A stretch of DNA of 64,000 bases from Tenacibaculum lutimaris. GTDB taxonomy: Bacteria; Bacteroidota; Bacteroidia; Flavobacteriales; Flavobacteriaceae. Of the stretch, positions 8,286-16,275 are shown one piece after another. The position numbers were made by a program, and so were the translations under genes. Each line of letters opens with the position of its first letter. Positions within the stretch are counted from its first letter, which is position 1. The notes under the pieces are model-generated. The model was not told where the DNA came from, did no database searches, and was given only the letters and a program-made list of their open reading frames with translations. The DNA is taken from NCBI RefSeq assembly GCF_003610735.1, contig NZ_RAQM01000009.1:1-64000 (forward strand). The letters run 5' to 3'.

Positions 8286-9146
8286 ATGTCTCTTATCACA
8301 TTAACTACTGATTTTGGAACTAAAGACCACTTTGTAGGGGCTGTAAAAGGGGCTATATACTCAGAATTACCTGATGCTAAGATTGTAGATATAACACATC
8401 ATATCTCCCCTTTTAACATTACAGAAACAGCGTATATTTTAAAAAATGCTTATAAGAGTTTTCCTGATAAAACTATACATGTAATTGGCGTTGATTCTGA
8501 GTTAAGTATTCAAAATAAGCACATTGCTTTAGAGTTAGACAATCATTACTTTATTTGTCCTGATAACGGTTTAATTTCTATGATTGCTTCTGAAATTAAG
8601 CCTACTAAAATTTTTGAGATCAATATTCATGATCGAGTAGAAAGCAGTTTTCCTGTACTAGATGTGTTTGTGCAAGTTGCTAGCCACATTGCTCGTGGTG
8701 GGAGTTTAAGTGTTATTGGTAGAGAAATTGATTCTTATAAGCAGATTATTGAAATTCAACCAAAAGTAAACGAACAACAAAATAGTATTTCTGGCGGTGT
8801 AATTTATATTGATAATTATGGTAATGTAATTACTAATATTAGCCAAAAGTTATTTAATACTGTTGGGAAAGGTCGTGATTTTAAAGTTACAGCTAGACGT
8901 TATACCTTTACAAAAATTTTTAGTCGATATAATGAAATTGTTGATTACTCGATTGAAAACAATGGTCAGCATGATGGAGAAAAATTGGCTATTTTTAACT
9001 CTGCAGGTTTTTTAGAAATTGCCATTTACCGAAGTAATTTAGAAACTGTTGGAGGTGCCTCTACTCTACTTGGATTAGAGTATAGAGACACTATTACTGT
9101 TGAGTTTGAAAATCCGATTACACCAGAATTTACACCTATAAATTAA
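8286..9146 (+). CDS. S-adenosyl-L-methionine hydroxide adenosyltransferase (DUF62 family)
   Basis: 286 residues, full length. The N-terminal LTTDFG motif (residues 6-11), the DITHHISPFNI block (36-46) and the C-terminal small domain are typical of the DUF62 family, which hydrolyses SAM to adenosine and methionine and is related to fluorinase and chlorinase. It lacks any sign of the halogenase-specific loop, but I cannot align this here. It is the first of five closely packed plus-strand genes ending in gldG (4-base gap to the next), a gene order I recall from other flavobacteria. Confidence 0.88.
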   Translation: MSLITLTTDFGTKDHFVGAVKGAIYSELPDAKIVDITHHISPFNITETAYILKNAYKSFPDKTIHVIGVDSELSIQNKHIALELDNHYFICPDNGLISMIASEIKPTKIFEINIHDRVESSFPVLDVFVQVASHIARGGSLSVIGREIDSYKQIIEIQPKVNEQQNSISGGVIYIDNYGNVITNISQKLFNTVGKGRDFKVTARRYTFTKIFSRYNEIVDYSIENNGQHDGEKLAIFNSAGFLEIAIYRSNLETVGGASTLLGLEYRDTITVEFENPITPEFTPIN

Positions 9147-9150
9147 CGAT

Positions 9151-9447
9151 ATGTTTGTACGAATAGTAAAAATGAGCTTTCAACCAGAAAAAATTGAAGA
9201 GTTTTTAAACAACTTCAACACTAAAAAAGAGTTTATACGAAATTCACCTGGTTGCCGTTTATTAGAATTATACAGAGACAAAACAAATCCGAATATATTT
9301 TTCACTTATAGCTATTGGGATACTGAGCAAGATTTAGAAAACTACAGAAATTCTGAATTATTTAAAGGTGTTTGGGCACAAACCAAAGTTTTATTTAATG
9401 ATAAGCCTCTTGCTTGGAGTGTAGATAAAGTTGAATCGTTACCTTAA
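9151..9447 (+). CDS. ABM-domain (antibiotic biosynthesis monooxygenase-like) protein
   Basis: 98 residues, a single dimeric alpha/beta barrel ABM domain: MFVRIVKMSFQP opening strand, a CRLLELY strand and a YWDTEQDLENYRNSE helix pattern. Related proteins are cofactor-free quinol monooxygenases or small-molecule-binding proteins. The stop codon overlaps the start of the following acetyltransferase (TAATG), so translation is probably coupled. The substrate is unknown. Confidence 0.75.
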   Translation: MFVRIVKMSFQPEKIEEFLNNFNTKKEFIRNSPGCRLLELYRDKTNPNIFFTYSYWDTEQDLENYRNSELFKGVWAQTKVLFNDKPLAWSVDKVESLP

Positions 9448-9974
9448 TGAGTTTATTCAGTCCTTTTCCTGTTTTACATACACCTCGGCTTGTACTAAGA
9501 AAACTTGTTGATAATGATAAAGAGGCTGTTTTTAAAATTCGATCGAATTCAGTAGTCAATAAATTTATTGATAGAAAGATTCCTAGTGATATTTCTGATG
9601 TGGAAGATTTTATAAAACTAATTGATGAATTAGTACTTAAAAACGAAGGTATTTACTGGATTATTGAAAACAACAACGAGGTTATAGGTTCTATTGGTTT
9701 ACGTCATTTTAATGATAATTTGTCTTATGCCGAAATTGGCTATGAATTACATCCTGACGCTCACGGAAAAGGTTTTATGAGTGAAGCTTTAAAAGAAGTT
9801 CTTCAATTTGGCTTTAGTTCACTTAACTTGAATGAAATTGAAGCTTATACTCATAAACACAATAAAGGTTCTATAAATTTGTTAAAAAGGTTTAACTTTA
9901 AATTACGTCCCAATAAAAAAGATAACGACTTCGAGAATAATGTTATTTTTGGACTTCTTAAAAACGAACAATAG
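9447..9974 (+). CDS. GNAT-family N-acetyltransferase (RimJ/RimL-like)
   Basis: 175 residues. The opening TPRLVLRKL, the central IGSIGLRHF strand, YAEIGYELHPDAHGKGFMSEAL with the acetyl-CoA-binding GKG turn (about residues 106-110), and the late NKGSINLLKRFNF helix are the standard RimJ/RimL-type GNAT layout. Such enzymes acetylate ribosomal-protein N-termini or small amines. It sits in the operon upstream of gldF with a 6-base gap. No specific target can be inferred. Confidence 0.82.
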   Translation: MSLFSPFPVLHTPRLVLRKLVDNDKEAVFKIRSNSVVNKFIDRKIPSDISDVEDFIKLIDELVLKNEGIYWIIENNNEVIGSIGLRHFNDNLSYAEIGYELHPDAHGKGFMSEALKEVLQFGFSSLNLNEIEAYTHKHNKGSINLLKRFNFKLRPNKKDNDFENNVIFGLLKNEQ

Positions 9975-9980
9975 TATTTT

Positions 9981-10700
9981 ATGCTACCACTACTAAAAAA
10001 AGAATTTAACTCATTTTTTGCCTCTCCCATTGCCTATTTGGTTATTGGAGTATTTTTACTTGTAAATGGCTTATTCTTATGGGTATTTAAAGATAATTTC
10101 AACATTTTAAATGCAGGGTTTGCTGATTTAAATAGCTTTTTTTATTTAGCTCCATGGTTGTTTTTATTCCTGATTCCTGCCATAACAATGAAAAGTTTTG
10201 CAGATGAGTTTAATAGTGGAACCATTGAAATTTTAAAAACTAAACCACTTACCGATTGGCAAATTGTGCTGGGCAAATTTTTTGCTGCACTTTTACTCGT
10301 TATTATAGCATTATTACCTACGTTAACTTATGCTTATACTGTGTATCAATTAGGAAGCCCTATTGGAAATTTAGATGTAGGTAGTACAATTGGTTCGTAT
10401 TTAGGGTTGTTATTTTTAGCTTCAACCTATACTGCTGTAGGATTATTTACTTCTACCCTTTCAAATAACCAGATTGTAGCATTTATTGTAAGTGTATTTA
10501 TCACTTTTGCTTTATTCTACGGGTTTGATGCTGTCGGATCTTCCTTAGGAAACTCAGGATATACCTTACAACAATTTGGTATTAACGAACACTTTAAAAG
10601 TATTAGTCGTGGTGTAGTAGATACTCGTGATTTAATCTACTTTATCAGTGTTACGTTCTTCTTTTTATTCATCACTAAACAACAGTTAAAAAATGAATAA
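9981..10700 (+). CDS. gldF: Gliding motility ABC transporter permease GldF
   Basis: 239 residues with six predicted membrane segments and the ABC-2 type permease layout. The motif KSFADEFNSGTIEILKTKP (about 73-91) is the family's conserved cytoplasmic loop. In Flavobacterium johnsoniae GldA, GldF and GldG form an ABC transporter required for gliding in the original genetic studies. The stop overlaps the gldG start by 8 bases, so the two are co-translated. The ATPase gldA is not in this window, which is also its usual separate placement. Confidence 0.92.
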   Translation: MLPLLKKEFNSFFASPIAYLVIGVFLLVNGLFLWVFKDNFNILNAGFADLNSFFYLAPWLFLFLIPAITMKSFADEFNSGTIEILKTKPLTDWQIVLGKFFAALLLVIIALLPTLTYAYTVYQLGSPIGNLDVGSTIGSYLGLLFLASTYTAVGLFTSTLSNNQIVAFIVSVFITFALFYGFDAVGSSLGNSGYTLQQFGINEHFKSISRGVVDTRDLIYFISVTFFFLFITKQQLKNE

Positions 10701-12333
10701 GAAATTACAACACATCGCATTAGCTCTTATTGGACTGTTAGTTCTTAACTATGTGGCTAACTCTATATACAAACGTTTTGATTTAACACAAGATAAACGA
10801 TATACCTTATCGGAAGTAAGTGAAAGTCTTATTGATAAAATTGATACACCACTAACGATTCATGTATTCTTAGAAGGTGATTTTCCTGCGGAATTTAAGC
10901 GTTTACAAATAGAAACACGCCAGTTTTTAGAGGAATTACAAGCAAAAAACTCTAACATCCGCTTCAGATTTATCAATCCTGATAATATTCGTGAACGTCT
11001 GGTAAAAAGAGGAATGATGCCTAGCCAGTTAACTGTAGAAGAAGATGGAAAGTTATCTGAAGCTATTATTTTTCCTTGGGCAGAAATTACTTATGGTAAA
11101 AAAGTAGAGTTAATTTCTTTACTTCCTAACTCTATTGCTAAAACGCAAGAGGCACAGCTACAAAATGCTGTTGAAAAATTAGAGTATTCTTTTGCTAATG
11201 CATTACATAATGTTACTTTAAAAGAAAGGCAGAAAATAGCGGTATTAGCTGGTAATGGTGAGCTTCAAGATATTTATCAATATAGTTTGTTAAGTGAAGT
11301 TGGTAAAAAATACCGTTTAGCCAAATTTACATTAGATAGTGTAGCTAACAATCCGCAAAAAACCTTGAAAGATTTACGTAACTACGATTTAGCAATTATA
11401 GCTAAACCTACTGAACGTTTTACTGAGGAAGAAAAATTTACCGTTGATCAGTTTATTGCAAACGGTGGTAAAAGTTTATGGATGCTAGATAATAACTATG
11501 CGGATACTGATAGTTTGTACAATGAAGGAAAAATGTTAGCTTTTCCACGTGATTTAAATTTAACTGATTTATTGTTTGGCTATCAAGTTCGTGTAAATAA
11601 TAAATTAATTCAAGATTTATACTCGGCTAAAATTCCATTAGCTACAGGAAATGTAGGAAACCAAACACAGTTCCAACACTTAAACTGGTTTTATCATCCA
11701 TTAGTTAATGGAAATCCGAACCATCCGATTACTAAAAATGTAGCACCTGTTCGTTTTCGTTTTGCTACTCAAATAGATACTTTAAAAGGAAACTTAAAAA
11801 AGACTCCGTTATTAGTGACTTCCGTGCTTACCAAACAAACAGGAACTCCTAATTTTATTGAATTACAAAGCATTGCGAAAGAACCTAAAGAAAATGAGTT
11901 TGCTTCAGGTCCACAATTATTGGCTGTTCTTTTAGAAGGTAACATTCCTTCTGCATATAAAAACAGAATAAAACCTTTTGATACTCCTGATTTTAAAGCT
12001 GAGAGCACAAACAATAAAATGATTGTAATTGCTGATGGTGATGTAGGTAGAAATCAGATTTTAAAAGGAAAACCACACGATTTGTCCTTAGATAAATGGA
12101 CGGGAGAACAGTTTGGAAATAAAGAATTTTTAATCAATGCTATTGACTATTTATTAGATGATTCTGGATTGATTCAACTGCGTAATAAAACCATTCAAAT
12201 TAACTTATTGGATAAGCAACGTGCTTTTGCTGAAAAACGTTTTTGGCAATTTATCAATATTGGTATTCCATTAGTGCTATTAGCACTGTTTGGTTTTGGT
12301 TTTAATTACTGGAGGAAGAAGAAGTATCAGTAG
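10693..12333 (+). CDS. gldG: Gliding motility auxiliary protein GldG
   Basis: 546 residues: one N-terminal membrane segment (about 8-25), a large periplasmic GldG/IFT52-like domain (about 40-480) and a C-terminal membrane segment (about 520-537) followed by a basic tail. The QDKRYTLSEVS block after the first helix is typical. It is the partner of GldF in the gliding-associated ABC transporter. Its start overlaps the gldF end. No obvious terminator separates it from the convergent SDR gene 14 bases away. Confidence 0.92.
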   Translation: MNKKLQHIALALIGLLVLNYVANSIYKRFDLTQDKRYTLSEVSESLIDKIDTPLTIHVFLEGDFPAEFKRLQIETRQFLEELQAKNSNIRFRFINPDNIRERLVKRGMMPSQLTVEEDGKLSEAIIFPWAEITYGKKVELISLLPNSIAKTQEAQLQNAVEKLEYSFANALHNVTLKERQKIAVLAGNGELQDIYQYSLLSEVGKKYRLAKFTLDSVANNPQKTLKDLRNYDLAIIAKPTERFTEEEKFTVDQFIANGGKSLWMLDNNYADTDSLYNEGKMLAFPRDLNLTDLLFGYQVRVNNKLIQDLYSAKIPLATGNVGNQTQFQHLNWFYHPLVNGNPNHPITKNVAPVRFRFATQIDTLKGNLKKTPLLVTSVLTKQTGTPNFIELQSIAKEPKENEFASGPQLLAVLLEGNIPSAYKNRIKPFDTPDFKAESTNNKMIVIADGDVGRNQILKGKPHDLSLDKWTGEQFGNKEFLINAIDYLLDDSGLIQLRNKTIQINLLDKQRAFAEKRFWQFINIGIPLVLLALFGFGFNYWRKKKYQ

Positions 12334-12347
12334 AATTAATAATACTT

Positions 12348-13106
12348 TTAAATATTTAATAAATCATTGTGTTTAAACTGATAACTCAATGCTTTTTGAA
12401 GTTTTTTGCTACTAATTATTTTGTAAACTAATGGTTTTGAGTCGTCAAATTCTGGAATAGGTTTTCCTAGAATTTTTCTAGCATTTATATAGAAATCTTC
12501 TCTGGTTGGGTGATCGTTTGCACAGGCATTAAAAACTTCACCAAAAACATTCTGTTCAATTATTTGTTCTATAATAGCAATACAGTCTTCTCTATGTATC
12601 ATATTTACATAGCCTTTTGGATGCGGTATTTTTCTATCAGCAAACCAATTCCCTGGTTGTCTTTTTCCTCCAAATAATCCAGCAAAACGAATTATGGTTG
12701 TTTGAAAGTTATTGTTGTTTCTAAATAAGTTTTCTATTTCAACTAGTGGTGAATTAATTGTTTTATCTTCTTCAGTCATTTCCTTATTTAAACTAGGGTA
12801 CACCGAAGTAGAGCTAATAAAAATTACTTTAGCTGTGTTTGATTTCTCTATAAAAGAAATTAACCTTTTAAAGTTTTCTATTTCTTTGGAAGTGATAGCT
12901 ATGATTAGAACATCGGCATCTAAGAATTCTGATGAAATATGTTCGTCAGAAACATTAACTAAGTAAGGTTTAATTTCAACTGATTTTAATTCTTGAAGTT
13001 TATCTTTAGATGTTGTTGAACCTTTTATTTTATATCCCTTCTTTGTAAAATATATTCCTAGTTCTTTGCCTAACCATCCACAACCTAGAATACTAACATT
13101 TTTCAT
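12348..13106 (-). CDS. NAD(P)-binding SDR-family protein (YeeZ-like)
   Basis: 252 residues. A Rossmann start with GCGWLGKELG (8-17) is a variant of the GxxGxxG dinucleotide motif seen in atypical extended SDRs. The later ISSTSVYP carries the Ser and Tyr regions expected of extended SDRs. It overlaps the aquaporin gene by 14 bases at its 5' end and is the last gene of the DinB-aquaporin-SDR unit. It is probably a cytoplasmic oxidoreductase or epimerase of unknown substrate. Confidence 0.75.
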   Translation of the reverse strand: MKNVSILGCGWLGKELGIYFTKKGYKIKGSTTSKDKLQELKSVEIKPYLVNVSDEHISSEFLDADVLIIAITSKEIENFKRLISFIEKSNTAKVIFISSTSVYPSLNKEMTEEDKTINSPLVEIENLFRNNNNFQTTIIRFAGLFGGKRQPGNWFADRKIPHPKGYVNMIHREDCIAIIEQIIEQNVFGEVFNACANDHPTREDFYINARKILGKPIPEFDDSKPLVYKIISSKKLQKALSYQFKHNDLLNI

Positions 13107-13758
13107 TACAACAATTATCGTCTTTTACTATTTTACATGAAACCACCGCTAATAAAGCTCCTATAATTGGTGCTAATATATACAACCATAAATGCTCTAA
13201 GTGACCAGAAATTAACGCTGGTGCAATGGAACGAGCAGGATTCATAGATGCTTTAGTTATAGGTCCTGCAAACATAGCTTCTAACAAAACCACACCACCA
13301 ATAGCTATACCTGCCATTACTCCTACTTCTTTACTTCCTGTAGATACATTTATTATCGTTAGCATTAAAAAGAAGGTTAATAACAATTCTAAAATAAAAG
13401 CTCGCCAAGGCACTACCGTTGGTAATGTTGCTCCGTAAAATTCACTTGTAGGAAATAATACCCAAAGCATAATACTTGCTAACAAAGCACCTACTAATTG
13501 AGCTATGATATATTTAGGTACTTCTTTCCATGAAAATCTTTTGGCATAGGCAAAAGCAATTGTGACTGCAGGATTAAAATGTGCTCCAGAAATTTCTCCA
13601 AAGGCATAAATCATTGCCATCACTATCAATCCCCAAGTAATTGCAACCCCAATATGCGTCAAATCTGCTCCATTGGTAATTTCATTTACCGTCATTGCTC
13701 CTGTTCCACAGAAAATTAAAGCAAAAGTTCCTATACTTTCAGCTATATATTTTTTCAT
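13093..13758 (-). CDS. Aquaporin / glycerol-uptake-type channel (MIP family)
   Basis: 221 residues, six membrane helices with two half-helix NPA motifs, SGAHFNPAVT (about 58-67) and KASMNPARS (about 168-176). Both NPA boxes are intact, so it should form a water or small neutral solute pore. An unusual cytoplasmic tail ends in DDNCCNEKC with three cysteines, suggesting metal or metalloid contact. In some bacteria MIP channels work in arsenic resistance, but no ars genes are near. It lies 11 bases after the DinB gene and overlaps the following SDR gene. Confidence 0.9.
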   Translation of the reverse strand: MKKYIAESIGTFALIFCGTGAMTVNEITNGADLTHIGVAITWGLIVMAMIYAFGEISGAHFNPAVTIAFAYAKRFSWKEVPKYIIAQLVGALLASIMLWVLFPTSEFYGATLPTVVPWRAFILELLLTFFLMLTIINVSTGSKEVGVMAGIAIGGVVLLEAMFAGPITKASMNPARSIAPALISGHLEHLWLYILAPIIGALLAVVSCKIVKDDNCCNEKC

Positions 13759-13769
13759 TTTATAAGTTT

Positions 13770-14264
13770 CTATCTACTAATTTTTTCTTTGAATAATTCT
13801 ACTTGTCTTCTATGTCTTAATATATGTACAATAGCATGTTCAAATAATTGTTCTACATCATATTTCTGTCCCCACCTCACGTACACCTTTTTATTTGGAT
13901 TTAATTCTTCTAGTTTAATATTAGGGTAATCTTTGAAGAGTTGCTCATTATAAGCGAACATTGTATCTAATGCTTTATTATACTCCGAAATAGAGTTTAG
14001 TTGCTCTTTTTCTTTATAAACTATATCTTCTCCTAACCACTTTCTTATTTCAATAACATAGGTATATCCTGCCCTAACTACGTGTGTTATTATTGTTTGA
14101 ATTGACTTACAATCTTCATCTTTAGTTTCACTATCAACTATTTGAATCAATTCTTTTGAGGTAATATCTTTAATTACCTCCTTAAACTCTGCTATAGACT
14201 TTTCATATTCATCTAACAAAGCTCCAATAGCTCCATTATTTCTATGTGTTCCTTTTTTTGTCAT
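13770..14264 (-). CDS. DinB-family protein
   Basis: 164 residues from ATG 14264. An upstream in-frame TTG (14282) lies within an A/T-rich -7-like motif (GATATTTG, 14279-14286) and is rejected. The protein is a four-helix bundle of the DinB/YfiT type. The expected metal-binding histidines appear in IITHVVRAG (about residue 60) and HAIVHILRHRRQVE (about 140-153). Members bind a divalent metal and include thiol transferases, but most have no known function. It is first in a unit with the aquaporin gene (11-base gap) and the SDR gene. Confidence 0.78.
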   Translation of the reverse strand: MTKKGTHRNNGAIGALLDEYEKSIAEFKEVIKDITSKELIQIVDSETKDEDCKSIQTIITHVVRAGYTYVIEIRKWLGEDIVYKEKEQLNSISEYNKALDTMFAYNEQLFKDYPNIKLEELNPNKKVYVRWGQKYDVEQLFEHAIVHILRHRRQVELFKEKISR

Positions 14265-14385
14265 TCTTAACTTTGGCTGCAAATATCTATTAAAACAATC
14301 CTACCGTATTTTAAGTTTTTGTTAACATTAATCCGAAGAATTCCTTGTAATTTTAACAAAACTAATTAAAAACAAATCTATTAAC

Positions 14386-15228
14386 ATGAAAAAAATACTT
14401 TTGAGTTTGTTTGTTGTTGCTTTATCAACAAACATCAATGCCCAGTTAAAGACACCTGCACCGAGTCCTGCTTCTAAAATAGAACAAAAAGTAGGTTTAA
14501 CCGATGTTACTGTTGAATATTCAAGACCAAGCATGAAAGGAAGAGCCGTTTTTGGTAATTTAGTTCCTTACGGTAAATTATGGAGAACAGGTGCAAACCA
14601 AAACACCAAAGTTACTTTTAGCGACGACGTTACTATTGACGGAAAAACATTAAAAAAAGGAACGTATGCTGTATATACGAAGCCAGGAAAAGACGCTTGG
14701 GAAGTATTATTTTATTCTGATACTAATAACTGGGGAACTCCTCAAAATTGGGATGATGCTAAGGTAGCTGTGTCTACCACTGCTAAGGTTGAAGCTATGC
14801 CAATGAAAATTGAAACGTTTACAATGTCTATTGACGATTTAACAAACGATTCTGCTGTATTAGGTATCTTATGGGAAAATGCTTATGTTGGTGTAAAATT
14901 TAATACTCCAACAGACAAAGCTGTTGAAGAAAGTATTGCACAAGTAATGGGCGGTCCTTCTGCTAACGATTATTTTTCTTCTGCTGTTTACTATTTACAA
15001 GAAGGAAAAGACATCAATAAAGCTAAAGAATGGATTAACAAAGCAGTAGATATGACTAAAGATCAACCTCGTTTTTGGTACTTACGTCAACAATCGTTAA
15101 TCTTAGCTAAAGCTGGAGATAAAAAAGGAGCTATTAAAGCAGCAAAAGCTTCATTATCAGGTGCTGAAAAAGTTGGAAATGCTGATTATGTAAAAATGAA
15201 TAAAGAGTTTATTGCTGAAATGAAGTAA
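14386..15228 (+). CDS. DUF2911 domain secreted protein with TPR-like tail
   Basis: 280 residues. Residues 1-19 are a signal peptide ending NINAQ. Residues about 25-165 form the DUF2911 domain (SPASKIEQKVGLTDVTVEYSRP opening, PYGKLWRTGANQNT, GTPQNWDD). A C-terminal helical repeat region follows (YYLQEGKDINKAKEWINKA, KAGDKKGAIKAAK), resembling one or two TPR units. Bacteroidota export many such proteins, and no biochemical role is established that I know of. It ends at a strong bidirectional terminator. Confidence 0.85.
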   Translation: MKKILLSLFVVALSTNINAQLKTPAPSPASKIEQKVGLTDVTVEYSRPSMKGRAVFGNLVPYGKLWRTGANQNTKVTFSDDVTIDGKTLKKGTYAVYTKPGKDAWEVLFYSDTNNWGTPQNWDDAKVAVSTTAKVEAMPMKIETFTMSIDDLTNDSAVLGILWENAYVGVKFNTPTDKAVEESIAQVMGGPSANDYFSSAVYYLQEGKDINKAKEWINKAVDMTKDQPRFWYLRQQSLILAKAGDKKGAIKAAKASLSGAEKVGNADYVKMNKEFIAEMK

Positions 15229-15254
15229 TTTTCAATAAGAGCTTCATTAAATAA

Positions 15255-15296
15255 AAAGAACTGCTTCATAAACTAAATATTTATGAAGCAGTTCTT
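15255..15296. terminator. Bidirectional terminator between convergent genes
   Basis: An approximately 18-bp perfect stem (AAAGAACTGCTTCATAAA and its complement) around a short loop lies between the DUF2911 gene and the AspA-like gene. It has A/T runs on both sides. It serves both convergent genes. Confidence 0.88.
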
Positions 15297-15301
15297 TCGT
15301 T

Positions 15302-16264
15302 TTACCTCATTATTCCTAAATGGATAATACGCCCACCTGATTGATTTACAGGATTTACACTTTTACCCACCACAATTCCTTTTTCTGGCGCGTAATATTT
15401 CTTAATCGTATTCCCAAAAACATCTCTTAGCGTTGCAATATGATCTCCTTCTTCTACAATATCTCTTAAATCAACATGTACTGTTAACAGCCCTCCTTCT
15501 TGAGTATACAACCAATATGATTTATTACAAACTACTGTATTTCTTTTAGATGTTTCATATTCATCATCAGTAATTCCTAAATGAGTAAGTACATTATGTA
15601 CCCCTGCTAGTCCACTTTTAATTATTTTCTTTTGAAAACTATGTGGATTTCCAACTTCAATAGTAATAGACGGAATTCCTAACTCTTCTGCTGCTCCACG
15701 TAAAGTTCCGTCAGATGGTGGTGTATGTACAATAATTTCTGCATCTTGTAACAAAGCTAATTTCTTAGTAACCTCATTATTCATATCACTTCTAATATAA
15801 AATGAATTCACTCTACCAAAACTAGCAGTATGAAGATCTAAGAGGTAATCAAACTTTTTTACTACCAAATTCAAAAAACGATTGGCATATACTTCACTAG
15901 TATTTCCATTGTGTTTCCCTGGCATAATTCTGTTAATGTCTACACCATCACTAAAAACACGAGTTCCTCTAACAAAAGAAGGTACGTTTACAATAGGAAT
16001 TCCTACAATAGTACCTTTTAAATTATTCGTATCTAAATCTTTAAACAATCGTTGAATTACCGATATTCCATTCAATTCATTTCCATGAACTGCAGCAGTA
16101 AGCCCCAATACAATACCATCTTCTTTTCCTCTGGCAACTATAATAGGAATACATGTAGCAATTCCTAATGCATTTGAAGTTACTTTTAACCAATAATTCT
16201 TAATAGAATTTTGGGGTGTTTGATTTACGTCAAACTCTGTTATATACTCAATTTGGTGTCCCAT
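15302..16264 (-). CDS. Succinylglutamate desuccinylase / aspartoacylase (AspA/AstE) family hydrolase
   Basis: 320 residues, zinc carboxypeptidase-like fold. The metal ligands are H60 and E63 in AVHGNE and H145 in DLHTAS, with the substrate-binding DINRIMPG at 109-116. AstE and AspA enzymes cleave an N-acyl bond of an amino acid. It lies 11 bases after the permuted ATP-grasp gene, so a ligase and an amidohydrolase are co-transcribed. That argues for a made-and-unmade amide rather than ordinary arginine catabolism, because no other ast genes are present. The exact substrate is unknown. Confidence 0.82.
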   Translation of the reverse strand: MGHQIEYITEFDVNQTPQNSIKNYWLKVTSNALGIATCIPIIVARGKEDGIVLGLTAAVHGNELNGISVIQRLFKDLDTNNLKGTIVGIPIVNVPSFVRGTRVFSDGVDINRIMPGKHNGNTSEVYANRFLNLVVKKFDYLLDLHTASFGRVNSFYIRSDMNNEVTKKLALLQDAEIIVHTPPSDGTLRGAAEELGIPSITIEVGNPHSFQKKIIKSGLAGVHNVLTHLGITDDEYETSKRNTVVCNKSYWLYTQEGGLLTVHVDLRDIVEEGDHIATLRDVFGNTIKKYYAPEKGIVVGKSVNPVNQSGGRIIHLGIMR

Positions 16265-16275
16265 ACATCTTATAG

